DNA of 26,540 bases from Faecalibacterium sp. CAG:74 (GTDB lineage: Bacteria > Bacillota > Clostridia > Christensenellales > Aristaeellaceae), in NCBI GenBank assembly GCA_000437595.1, contig FR899878.1, forward strand, positions 25,289 to 51,828, read 5' to 3'. The notes beneath the pieces were generated by a model. That model had not been told where the DNA came from. It did no database searches and saw only the letters and a list, made by a program, of their open reading frames with translations. How positions within the stretch are numbered: the first letter of the stretch is position 1; every line of letters starts with the position of its first letter. Made by a program: the position numbers and the translations under genes. Positions 7,336 to 14,809 of the stretch are shown here, in pieces.

Positions 7336-8619
7336 ATGAAAATCACAATGATAACGCTCGGCTCGACGGGCGACGTGCGGCCGTATATGCTGCTTGGACG
7401 GGAGCTTCACGAGCGGGGGCATGAGGTGACGATTGCGGCGTTTGCGCCGTTTCAGGGCATGATTGAGGAAGCGGGAATGTCCTTCTATCCCATTTCCGGC
7501 GACGTGGTGGATATGATGGGGCGGCTGCTCCAGCCGGACGCGGTGGGCGTGCGGTACTTGAAGGAGTTTGAGAAGGGCATCCGCGATATTGCGCCGATGC
7601 TGCTGGATGATTTGCTGCACTGCGCGGAGGGCGCGGAAGCCATCGTCTGCACGTTCTTCGGGACGATGTTCTATTCGATTGCGGAGAAGTACGATATTCC
7701 GTGCATCCAGACGCAGTATTTCCCGATGGATCCGTGCAAGGATATGCCGATTTCATCCGCGCCGTTCCGCAAGCTCGGCAAGTGGTGGAATGTGCTGAGC
7801 TACCGCATCGGGTATCTGCTGATTTCGGCGCTGGAGCACCGCTACCTCTCGGATTGGCGCAAGGAGAACGACATGGCAAAGCGCCGCGTCCGCTTGAGAC
7901 CGGATTATGACGTGCTGGGCAAGCAAGTACCCGTGATTTACGCCATGAGCCCGACGCTTGTGCCGCGCCCGGAGGATTGGGCGGACAACATCCACATGTC
8001 TGGTTTCTGGTGGGATGAGCGCCCGGTGGACTACACGCCTGACCCGGCGCTGGCGGAGTTCCTGCGCGCGGGCGACGAGCCGGTGTACATCGGCTTTGGG
8101 TCGATGGTGTCGGGCGACATGGGTGAACTGGCGGAAATCATCCGGCAGGCGGTGAAATTGTCCGGCGTGCGGGCGGTGGTGGCACTTGGCTGGGGTCAGC
8201 AGGAAGCAAAGACAAAAGATGCGAACATCTTCTATGTAAAAAGTGTGCCGCATGACTGGCTGTTCCCGCATATGGCAGGGGCAGTGCATCACGGCGGCGC
8301 GGGGACGACCGCGACCAGCCTGCGCCATGCGCTGCCGACGCTCGTCGTGCCGTTTGGGGGCGATCAGCCGTTCTGGGCGGAGCGGGTGTACGCTGCCGGG
8401 TGCGGGCCGAAAGCGATTCCGCGCGATAAGTTGACGGCAGAGAATCTGGCGGAGGGGCTGCGCGCACTCATCAGCAACCCGGAATACACGCGCAACGCGG
8501 CGTGCATCGGGGAGGCCCTGCGCAATGAACACGGCTGCGCCAATGCTGCCGACTTGATTGAAAAGGCGGTTTGGGACTGGAAAAACGGGAATCCTGCGCA
8601 AGATGGGATGAATATTTGA
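7336..8619 (+). CDS. GT1 (UGT-like) glycosyltransferase
   Basis: A cytoplasmic or membrane-associated enzyme likely to glycosylate a lipid or small hydrophobic molecule from an NDP-sugar. The 427-aa chain opens with MKITMITLGSTGDVRP, the GSTGD signature of the sterol/macrolide/vancomycin-type GT-B group. It has YIGFGSM at the second Rossmann domain and VHHGGAGTT near residues 316-324, the donor-binding core, then FGGDQPFW. ATG 7336 is chosen over ATG 7333 because AGGAGG ends at 7330, five bases before it. The acceptor cannot be deduced; sterol-like glucosyltransferases and macrolide-inactivating enzymes share these motifs. It may be linked to the exporter downstream, but it ends before that gene's own promoter. 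Confidence 0.88.
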   Translation: MKITMITLGSTGDVRPYMLLGRELHERGHEVTIAAFAPFQGMIEEAGMSFYPISGDVVDMMGRLLQPDAVGVRYLKEFEKGIRDIAPMLLDDLLHCAEGAEAIVCTFFGTMFYSIAEKYDIPCIQTQYFPMDPCKDMPISSAPFRKLGKWWNVLSYRIGYLLISALEHRYLSDWRKENDMAKRRVRLRPDYDVLGKQVPVIYAMSPTLVPRPEDWADNIHMSGFWWDERPVDYTPDPALAEFLRAGDEPVYIGFGSMVSGDMGELAEIIRQAVKLSGVRAVVALGWGQQEAKTKDANIFYVKSVPHDWLFPHMAGAVHHGGAGTTATSLRHALPTLVVPFGGDQPFWAERVYAAGCGPKAIPRDKLTAENLAEGLRALISNPEYTRNAACIGEALRNEHGCANAADLIEKAVWDWKNGNPAQDGMNI

Positions 8620-8638
8620 AAAAACCGCCATTTGCCCC

Positions 8639-8667
8639 TTGACAAAACCTTGACTTTCGACTACACT
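8639..8667 (+). promoter_or_regulatory. Promoter of the ABC exporter leader
   Basis: TTGACA (8639-8644), exactly 17 bases, TACACT (8662-8667). It begins a leader of about 300 bases before the exporter genes. Confidence 0.85.
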
Positions 8668-8730
8668 GTTTCTGGCGTGCTTGCGAGAAGCACAACAAAA
8701 TCAAAATTATGCAGAAAGGAGGCCCTCGCA

Positions 8731-8811
8731 ATGACCATGATGATTCTAACCCTTGTATCCCGTGCCAATGGACTGACTGCGACGGCTCTTTCTGCCCATA
8801 TGCGCCCGTAA
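8731..8811 (+). CDS. 26-codon leader peptide upstream of the ABC exporter
   Basis: A short ORF starts ATGACCATGATGATT behind an excellent site, AAAGGAGG (8714-8721), nine bases upstream. It ends in TAA at 8809-8811. The peptide begins MTMMILTLVS and ends LSAHMRP. It is translated from a strong promoter, and its stop lies 46 bases before an intrinsic terminator, so the ORF is probably a regulatory leader rather than a functional protein. Part of the ORF (8778-8787) is complementary to the terminator's left arm. In Bacillus, bmrB is a leader ORF that controls the heterodimeric drug exporter BmrCD by ribosome-mediated attenuation; the layout is the same here. Expression of the peptide is inferred. 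Confidence 0.65.
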   Translation: MTMMILTLVSRANGLTATALSAHMRP

Positions 8812-8874
8812 TAGGAAAATTCCACGCTCTTTTCCTGTTACCATGCGTTTTGTGTGCAGCACCAGCCGTTTGCA
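8778..8874 (+). promoter_or_regulatory. Candidate antiterminator of the exporter leader
   Basis: TGC-g-ACGGCT (8778-8787, inside codons 16-19 of the leader ORF) can pair with AGCCGT-tt-GCA (8864-8874). The second segment belongs to the left arm of the terminator 8858-8891, so the two folds exclude each other. A ribosome moving through codons 16-19 would mask the first segment and allow termination. Confidence 0.5.
8813..8836 (+). promoter_or_regulatory. Leader hairpin following the leader stop codon
   Basis: AGGAAAA (8813-8819) pairs with TTTTCCT (8830-8836), starting one base after the leader stop codon. A terminating ribosome would cover it. It could act as a pause hairpin or separate translation from terminator folding. 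Confidence 0.45.
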
Positions 8875-8896
8875 TTCAGACGGATGGTGCTTTTTT
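8858..8896 (+). terminator. Attenuator terminator upstream of the ABC exporter
   Basis: AGCACCA (8858-8864) pairs with TGGTGCT (8885-8891), extended by CCGTTTG/CAGACGG inside, and followed by six T residues (8891-8896). It lies between the leader ORF and the exporter genes, with no other gene to terminate. Confidence 0.85.
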
Positions 8897-9028
8897 CGTA
8901 CCCTTTTCGAAAAAAGCATACAATGGGCAGTTATGAGTCATCAACCACTTTGTCTCTCTTGAAAGGAGTGATTTCCTACGCAGCGCACCACAACGAAACC
9001 AAAGAAGAAACAGACCCCGTTCGGCGCA

Positions 9029-10831
9029 ATGCTCTCCCTCATCGGGCAGAACTGGACGCATTTCCTCTGGGCACTCATTGCGACCATCATGATGGTCATC
9101 ATCGGCTTTTTAACGCCGCTGCTGCTCTCCGAAATCGTGGACAGCATACTGGGCAGTGAGCCGTTCACAATGCCGGATTTCCTCATGAACCCGATTAACG
9201 ACCTCGGCGGACGCGATTTCCTCCGCCAAAATCTGTGGATTCCCGCGCTGGCGCTCATCCTGATGAACATCGTCAACGGCGTGTTCACGTTCATAAAAGG
9301 TCGTTCTTCCGCGATTGCGAGTGAAAATATCGCCCGAAAACTGCGCAATGACCTCTATCGCCACTTGCAGCACCTGCCGTTTGCGTACCACGTTAAAGCG
9401 CAGGCAGGCGAGCTGATTCAGCGCTGCACGTCTGACGTGGATACGATTCGCCGCTTTCTGGCGGTTCAGGTGATGGAAGTCGTCAACACGGTGCTGATGG
9501 TCGTTATCGCCATGAGCATCCTGCTGCCGCGCTCCGTGCCGATTACGCTCTACAGCCTGATTCTTGTGCCGCCTTTGTTCTGCTTCGCGACGTGGTTCTT
9601 CAAGATGGTGCATAAGTCCTTTGAGGTGGCGGACGAAGCGGACGGTGTGCTGAACGCCGTTTTGCAGGAGAACCTCTCCGGCGTCCGTGTCGTGCGCGCC
9701 TTCGGACAGCAGGAGCGCGAGGTGGAGAAGTTTGACCGCGTGAATAACGATTTGCGCAAAAAGAACCTCCGCCTGAATGAACTGCTTGCCATCTACTGGG
9801 GCGGCGGCGACGCCATCAGCATGACGCAGACGCTGCTGACACTGGTGGTCTGCATCATCTACGCCTGTAACGGCTGGATTACCGTCGGTACGCTAATTGT
9901 TTTCACCTCCACGCTGGGGATGCTGCTCTTCCCAATTCGCCAGCTGGGCCGCACTCTGTCCGACGCGGGCAAAGCAATGGTCTCGATGAAACGCGTGCAG
10001 GCGATTCTGCATGAGGAAGCTGAGCCGGATGAGCCGAACGCCATGAAGCCCGACCTGCACGGCGATATTGTGTTTGACCATGTGTCCTTCGCTTATCCGG
10101 ATGACAACGTGCCGGTGCTGCGCGACGTGTCCTTCACCATCCCCGCGGGCAAGACGGCGGCAGTGCTGGGCGGCACGGGCAGCGGCAAATCCACCATGAT
10201 GTACCTGCTGCAGCGGCTGTATACGCCCACGAGCGGCAAAATCACCATCGGCGGCGTGGATATTCAGCAGATTGACCGCAAATATCTGCGCGCACACGTC
10301 GGCTTGATTCTGCAAGAGCCGTTCCTGTACTCCAAGTCCATCCGGGAGAACGTGGGCATCACCGCGCCGGAACAGGAGGCGGAACGCATTGAGCACGCGG
10401 CGGATATCGCCAGCGCATCCGGCTTTATCGCCAAGGCGGATAAGGGCTGGGAGACGGTCGTGGGCGAACGCGGCGTGACGCTCTCCGGCGGACAGAAGCA
10501 GCGAATCGCCATCGCGCGCACGCTGCTTAAGGACAACAACATCCTCATCTTCGACGACTCCCTTTCCGCCGTGGATACCGAGACGGACGCGCAGATTCGC
10601 GCTGCCCTCCGACACGAGCAGAAGGACGTGACCACCCTCATCATCAGCCACCGCGTGACGACGCTCTCGCAGGCTGACCTCATCCTCGTGCTGGAAAACG
10701 GGCAGATTACGCAGCAGGGCACGCACGCTGAGCTGTGCAGCCAGCCGGGCCTGTACCAGCGCATCAACAGCATCCAGAACGCCTTGGAGGAAGAACTGAC
10801 GCAGGCCAAGGCAGCGGAAGGGGTGAACTGA
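9029..10831 (+). CDS. Heterodimeric ABC exporter, subunit with degenerate ATP site
   Basis: Fused six-helix membrane domain and ATPase domain, 600 aa from the ATG, likely exporting drugs or peptides or lipids. Walker A GGTGSGKST lies near residue 380, the Q-loop is QEPFLYSKS, the signature LSGGQ is near 485 and the switch His is in ISHRVTTLS. Walker B is ILIFDDSLSAVD: the catalytic Glu is Asp, marking the non-hydrolysing site of asymmetric exporters such as TM287/288 and BmrCD. ATG 9029 has no ribosome binding site. An AAAGGAG at 8962-8968 is nine bases before an in-frame ACG at 8978, which would add 17 mostly basic residues (QRTTTKPKKQTPFGA). The real start may be that ACG. The next gene follows after one base. 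Confidence 0.93.
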   Translation: MLSLIGQNWTHFLWALIATIMMVIIGFLTPLLLSEIVDSILGSEPFTMPDFLMNPINDLGGRDFLRQNLWIPALALILMNIVNGVFTFIKGRSSAIASENIARKLRNDLYRHLQHLPFAYHVKAQAGELIQRCTSDVDTIRRFLAVQVMEVVNTVLMVVIAMSILLPRSVPITLYSLILVPPLFCFATWFFKMVHKSFEVADEADGVLNAVLQENLSGVRVVRAFGQQEREVEKFDRVNNDLRKKNLRLNELLAIYWGGGDAISMTQTLLTLVVCIIYACNGWITVGTLIVFTSTLGMLLFPIRQLGRTLSDAGKAMVSMKRVQAILHEEAEPDEPNAMKPDLHGDIVFDHVSFAYPDDNVPVLRDVSFTIPAGKTAAVLGGTGSGKSTMMYLLQRLYTPTSGKITIGGVDIQQIDRKYLRAHVGLILQEPFLYSKSIRENVGITAPEQEAERIEHAADIASASGFIAKADKGWETVVGERGVTLSGGQKQRIAIARTLLKDNNILIFDDSLSAVDTETDAQIRAALRHEQKDVTTLIISHRVTTLSQADLILVLENGQITQQGTHAELCSQPGLYQRINSIQNALEEELTQAKAAEGVN

Positions 10832-10832
10832 T

Positions 10833-12692
10833 ATGCAGTCCTTTCAGGAACAGGATTATACCAAACGATTTGATCTCTCCCTGTGGCGCAAGCTCATCAA
10901 GGTTGCAAAGCCGTACCACAAGAACCTGATTGCGGTTGTGCTTTTCATGGCGGTTTCTGCAATCATCGACGTGATTATGCCGAACATGAATGCCTACGCG
11001 ATTGACGTGTTCATTGCCAACCACAGCACGGCCGGGCTGGTTGGGTTCGTCGTAGCGTATGCGCTGCTGACGGCGGTGCAAGTGGCGACGATTTTCGGCT
11101 TTCTGCGGCAGTGCGGCATTGTCGAAACCGGAACGTGCTACCTGATTCGCAAGCTCGGTTTCCAGAAACTGCAGGAACTGCCCTTCTCCTACTACGACCG
11201 GATGCCCGTAGGATACCTCATGTCCCGCCTGACCAACGACACGCAGCGCCTTGCGGACACCATCGGCTGGTCGCTGGTGGACTTGTGCTGGGGCGCGGTG
11301 TATTTGGTTGCCTGCGCCGTGCGGATGCTGACCATCAACTGGCGGCTGGGGCTGATTGTCATGCTGGTGCTGCCGCCGCTGGCCGTCATCAGCTGGAAGT
11401 TCCAGAAGGCGATTCTCGCGGCGTATCGTCAGGTGCGCAAGAACAACAGCCAGATTACCGCGGGCTTCAATGAGGGCATCAACGGCGCAAAGACGACGAA
11501 AACCCTTGTGCGCGAAGAACTGAACATCCAGGAATTTGAGACGGTTTCCGCCTCCATGCGTTCCGCGTCCATCCGCGCGGCGACGCTGTCGAACCTCTTT
11601 CTGCCCATCGTTGTGTCGCTGGGGTCTTTGGCGACGGCGTATGCGCTCTGGCAGGGCGGCAACAGCGTCATCGGCGGCACGCACGTTTTCGGCGTCGCTA
11701 TGACCGTCGGTACGCTGACCATGTTCATCAACTACACCGTCAGCTTCTTCCAGCCCGTGCGCGATATTGCCCGCATCTTCGCGGAACTGCAATCCGCACA
11801 GGCGGCGGCGGAGCGCGTCATCAGCCTGCTGGAAACGGAACCCGATATTGTGGATTCTCCCGAAGTGGTGGTGCAATACGGCGACAATTTCCACCCCAAG
11901 ACCGAAAACTGGCCCAAGCTCATCGGCGACATTGACTTCGAGGACGTCACCTTCCGCTACAAAGAGGGCGAAAAGGTGCTGGAACACTTCAACCTGCACA
12001 TCCAGCACGGGCAGACCATTGCCCTTGTCGGCGAAACCGGCAGCGGCAAGTCCACCATCGTCAACCTCGTCTGCCGCTTCTATGAGCCGACGGAGGGCAA
12101 AATCCTCATCGACGGCGCGGATTACCGCACGCGCAGTCAGCTGTGGCTTCAATCCAACCTCGGCTACGTCCTGCAGTCGCCGCACCTTTTCTCCGGCACG
12201 GTCGCGGATAATATCCGCTACGGCCGCCCCGATGCCACCGACGAGGAAGTGGCGGAAGCTGCCCGCATGGTCGGCGCGGAACCCTTCATCCGCAACATGA
12301 AGGATGGTTATCAGGCGGACGTTGGCGAGGGCGGCAACCGCCTCTCCACCGGGCAGAAGCAGCTGATTTCCTTTGCCCGCGCGATTCTGACGAACCCGTC
12401 TATTTTCGTGCTGGACGAGGCCACGTCCTCGGTTGATACGGAGACGGAACAGCTGATTCAGCACGCGATTCAGAAGGTGCTGGCGGGGCGGACGAGCTTC
12501 ATCATTGCGCATCGACTCTCTACGATTCGCTCGGCGGATCGGATTCTGGTGATTCAGAATGGCAAGATTACGGAAGATGGGACGCATCAGCAGCTGATTG
12601 CGAAACAGGGGTATTATTATCAGCTGTATACGAATCAGTTCCAGGAGGAACAGGGGCTGGAGATTTTGGATGGGGCGATGGCGCGCGCCTAA
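10833..12692 (+). CDS. Heterodimeric ABC exporter, catalytic subunit
   Basis: The 619-aa partner of the upstream half transporter; the start is one base after its stop, with GGAAGGGG as ribosome binding site. It has a membrane domain of six predicted helices, then Walker A GETGSGKST near residue 400, Q-loop QSPHLFSGTV, Walker B FVLDEATSSVD with the catalytic Glu, and switch His in IAHRLSTIRS. Its signature is LSTGQ instead of LSGGQ. Combined with the Asp in the partner's Walker B, the dimer has one consensus site (this Walker A/B with the partner's LSGGQ) and one degenerate site. That is the standard heterodimeric multidrug exporter plan. The cargo cannot be read from sequence. Confidence 0.94.
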   Translation: MQSFQEQDYTKRFDLSLWRKLIKVAKPYHKNLIAVVLFMAVSAIIDVIMPNMNAYAIDVFIANHSTAGLVGFVVAYALLTAVQVATIFGFLRQCGIVETGTCYLIRKLGFQKLQELPFSYYDRMPVGYLMSRLTNDTQRLADTIGWSLVDLCWGAVYLVACAVRMLTINWRLGLIVMLVLPPLAVISWKFQKAILAAYRQVRKNNSQITAGFNEGINGAKTTKTLVREELNIQEFETVSASMRSASIRAATLSNLFLPIVVSLGSLATAYALWQGGNSVIGGTHVFGVAMTVGTLTMFINYTVSFFQPVRDIARIFAELQSAQAAAERVISLLETEPDIVDSPEVVVQYGDNFHPKTENWPKLIGDIDFEDVTFRYKEGEKVLEHFNLHIQHGQTIALVGETGSGKSTIVNLVCRFYEPTEGKILIDGADYRTRSQLWLQSNLGYVLQSPHLFSGTVADNIRYGRPDATDEEVAEAARMVGAEPFIRNMKDGYQADVGEGGNRLSTGQKQLISFARAILTNPSIFVLDEATSSVDTETEQLIQHAIQKVLAGRTSFIIAHRLSTIRSADRILVIQNGKITEDGTHQQLIAKQGYYYQLYTNQFQEEQGLEILDGAMARA

Positions 12693-12750
12693 AAGCCGCA
12701 TAAAAGCGGAGTAGGGGAGAAGCGACCAAGCCGGGCGCCGAAAAAAGGGT

Positions 12751-12857
12751 CAAGGGGCAATGCCCCTTGCGGAGTCCAGAGGCGGCGCCTCTGGGGGGGT
12801 CTGGGGCAACGAGTCCAGAGGCGGCGCCTCTGGTGGGGTTTGGGGCAACGCCCCAAC
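12751..12857. repeat. REP-like palindrome cluster with 39-bp tandem duplication
   Basis: CAAGGGGCA/TGCCCCTTG (12751-12769) is followed by two tandem 39-bp units, 12772-12810 and 12811-12849, differing at two bases. Each unit holds CCAGAGGC/GCCTCTGG. The cluster closes with TTGGGGC/GCCCCAA (12840-12857). It is non-coding; the ORF running through it lacks coding character and a ribosome binding site. Confidence 0.8.
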
Positions 12858-13014
12858 TGTTTTTCGGGCGCTCAATTCCAAGGAAGCCACCAACAAAGGC
12901 GCAGGCAGCGAAGCGTCCCTGCCAGTAACTTCGCGCTCCCGCAGGAGCGCCCCCAAGCTGCTCTATCCACTACTCGCATATTGTCGCGCCAAATGGGCGC
13001 GACCCGATAGCAGG
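12858..13014. other. Hairpin-rich spacer before the hydrolase gene
   Basis: Contains GCGCTCC/GGAGCGC (near 12936-12953) and GTCGCGCC/GGGCGCGAC (12983-13003). I see no convincing promoter. The hydrolase ribosome binding site follows at 13015-13021. Confidence 0.5.
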
Positions 13015-13032
13015 AAAGGAGCCATCCTCCTC

Positions 13033-13887
13033 ATGCGCCAGACCCGCACCGTCTCCCTCGATACCCTCGAATACCTGTACGTCCCCGATGTTGCCTACGC
13101 CACCTACGGCGAAACGCAGCGGAAAATGCAGCTCATCATCCCGTACCGCCCGCATTGGCCAGACGGCGAAACCGTGCCGCTGATTGTCTTTCTCCCCGGC
13201 AGCGCATGGTATCGGCAGGAAATGTACAACTGCATCCCCGCACTGGCGAAACTTGCGGAAAGGGGATTCGCCGTTGCATCCGTGCAGTACCGCGAATCGA
13301 AAATCGCGCCTTTCCCCGCACAGGTAGAGGATGTGCACCGTGCCATCCACTATATCGCAGAACAACTCGCAAAGCTGTTCCATATCGACATGGCGCGCAC
13401 CTTCCTCATGGGCAATTCCTCCGGCGGACATATCGCGCTGCTGACGGCGCTGCGTCAGGCGGCGGGAATTGCGGATGTGTCGGAACTGCTGAATTTCCCG
13501 ATTTGCGGTGTGATTGCGGAATCCGCGCCGAGCGACTTGTTCCTTTGCGCAAAAGAGGGCGTTCCGGCAAACATGCCCGCGACTTTCCGCCCGACTGCCG
13601 ATTTGCTGGGCGTGTCCTGCCTGCAGGAACATCCGGAAAAACTCGCGGAAGCCAGCGCACAGACCTATCTCGCGCCCGACCGCGCCGTTCCGCCGATTCT
13701 CCTGCTCCATGGTGACCGCGACACGCAGGTCAGCGCCGCGCATAGCCGGACGCTCTACGAGCGCCTGACGCAGAACGGCGCCGAGGCGGATTACATCGAG
13801 CTGGCAGGCGTCAACCACGGCGGAGCGCCCTTCTGGACGGAGGACGTGCTGCAAATCATTGCGGACTTTATTCACAAGCACTACTGA
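13033..13887 (+). CDS. Alpha/beta hydrolase, BD-FAE/esterase-like
   Basis: A 284-aa serine hydrolase, probably a cytoplasmic carboxylesterase since no signal peptide is present. The nucleophile elbow is GNSSGG, within FLMGNSSGGHIALL. The oxyanion region is FLPGSAWY in place of the HGGG of hormone-sensitive-lipase relatives. The acid is in LLHGDRDTQV and the catalytic His in GVNHGGAPFW near the C-terminus. ATG 13033 has AAAGGAG eleven bases upstream. The frame is open for 91 codons before this, but that part is the palindromic repeat cluster. A GNAT gene starts 21 bases after its stop, so the two are probably cotranscribed. Substrate unknown. Confidence 0.85.
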   Translation: MRQTRTVSLDTLEYLYVPDVAYATYGETQRKMQLIIPYRPHWPDGETVPLIVFLPGSAWYRQEMYNCIPALAKLAERGFAVASVQYRESKIAPFPAQVEDVHRAIHYIAEQLAKLFHIDMARTFLMGNSSGGHIALLTALRQAAGIADVSELLNFPICGVIAESAPSDLFLCAKEGVPANMPATFRPTADLLGVSCLQEHPEKLAEASAQTYLAPDRAVPPILLLHGDRDTQVSAAHSRTLYERLTQNGAEADYIELAGVNHGGAPFWTEDVLQIIADFIHKHY

Positions 13888-13908
13888 CCCATCGGAGGAA
13901 AATCCACC

Positions 13909-14355
13909 ATGTACCTGACATCCTACTTCACTTCGCCTAACCAGCCCCAACTCCTCGCACAGCTTCGCGCCTGCGAGTGGGGCGCGGCGAAGTTCCTGAC
14001 GGAGCTGCTCGAAAAGGAACAGTTCCATCACACCCTCGGTGCGGGCGACTGCTACTTTCTGATGGCGGGCGACCAAATCGCCGCCTTTGCGACGCTGACC
14101 GACTGCGACTGCGTGGATGCACCGGAACTCCACCCGTGGTGCGGCTTCGTGTACACCTTCCCCGCGTACCGTCATCAGCGAATTGCCGGAAAGCTGCTGC
14201 ACGAACTGGCGAAAATCGCCCGACAGAACGGGCAATCCTGCGTCTATATCGCGACCGACCACGCGAATGTGTACGAAAAATACGGCTGCACCTATCTGGA
14301 CAGCCGGAGTGACATTGACGGCGAAATCAGCCGAATCTACACACTGAACGCATAA
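13909..14355 (+). CDS. GNAT-family N-acetyltransferase
   Basis: A 148-aa protein with the GNAT fold: a beta strand with WCGFVYTFPAYRHQRIAGKL forms motif A, where RHQRIAGK takes the place of the usual Q/RxxGxG/A pyrophosphate loop of acetyl-CoA binding. The second Gly of that loop is replaced by Ala. VYEKYGCTYL near the end is the typical motif B ending. GGAGG lies 11 bases before the ATG. It follows the hydrolase by 21 bases. Small GNATs of this kind acetylate amines of antibiotics, amino acids or proteins; the substrate cannot be told. Confidence 0.85.
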   Translation: MYLTSYFTSPNQPQLLAQLRACEWGAAKFLTELLEKEQFHHTLGAGDCYFLMAGDQIAAFATLTDCDCVDAPELHPWCGFVYTFPAYRHQRIAGKLLHELAKIARQNGQSCVYIATDHANVYEKYGCTYLDSRSDIDGEISRIYTLNA

Positions 14356-14392
14356 AAGCGGGGTGAAAACCGTGATTTTGATGACTGCATTG

Positions 14393-14426
14393 GCTCCATG
14401 CGTGTCGTAAGGGCGTTGCATGGAGC
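14393..14426 (+). terminator. Hairpin after the GNAT gene
   Basis: GCTCCATGC (14393-14401) and GCATGGAGC (14418-14426) form a perfect 9-bp stem 38 bases after the stop. There is no U-tract, so termination is uncertain. Confidence 0.4.
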
Positions 14427-14447
14427 GTCCTGCGGCTTTGCGCAGTA

Positions 14448-14768
14448 TGCCATTTTTATACTATTTCCAGATTCACCTGCGCCATCTGCTTGCGCCTTTT
14501 CCCTTCTGGCGTCCGCTCATTCCACCTAGCGTAGCGCTGCTACGCTGCGTTTCATTCACGTTAGCCAGAATGAAAAATTCGCGGCGCATCTTGGCGCATT
14601 CTTATCTGGAAATAGTATTAGATTCACCTGCCCCATCTGCTTGCGCCTTTTCCATTCATGCGTCCGCTCATTCCACTTAGCGTAGCGCTACTACGCTGCG
14701 TTTCATTCGCGTTAGCCTGAATGAAAAAATCGCGGCGCATCTTGGGGCATTTTCATCTAAAAATGGCA
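14448..14768. mobile_element. MITE-like element, copy B, interrupted by copy A
   Basis: The ends TGCCATTTTTAGAT and ATCTAAAAATGGCA are inverted repeats. The left end is only visible when copy A and one TTA are removed: 14448-14458 joined to 14621-14768 gives 159 bp, exactly the length of copies A and D. The interior is homologous to A throughout. Its ends differ from A's by transitions only, so B is the older copy. It carries no ORF and ends 26 bases before the ribosome binding site of the MFS gene. Confidence 0.8.
14459..14617. mobile_element. MITE-like element, copy A (159 bp)
   Basis: Perfect terminal inverted repeats TACTATTTCCAGAT / ATCTGGAAATAGTA, flanked by TTA on both sides (14456-14458, 14618-14620) as a 3-bp target duplication. 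It is inserted inside copy B. It differs from copy D at three bases over 159. The whole element is an imperfect palindrome centred on AGCGTAGCGCTGCTACGCT and encodes nothing. Confidence 0.88.
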
Positions 14769-14809
14769 TTCCATCCATGCGGATTATCTGCATGAAGGAG
14801 CAAAGCCAT

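Noticed and set aside
8919..8924. Second promoter -10 (TACAAT) between attenuator and exporter
   Set aside because: No acceptable -35 at 16-18 bases; only about three of six bases match.
8709..8936. 75-codon frame over the exporter leader
   Set aside because: Its ATG lies upstream of the AAAGGAGG site, which instead serves the 26-codon ORF at 8731. It also runs through the terminator hairpin.
12760..13032. N-terminal extension of the hydrolase frame
   Set aside because: It translates the palindromic repeat cluster into Gly/Ser repeats; the ribosome binding site at 13015-13021 points to ATG 13033.
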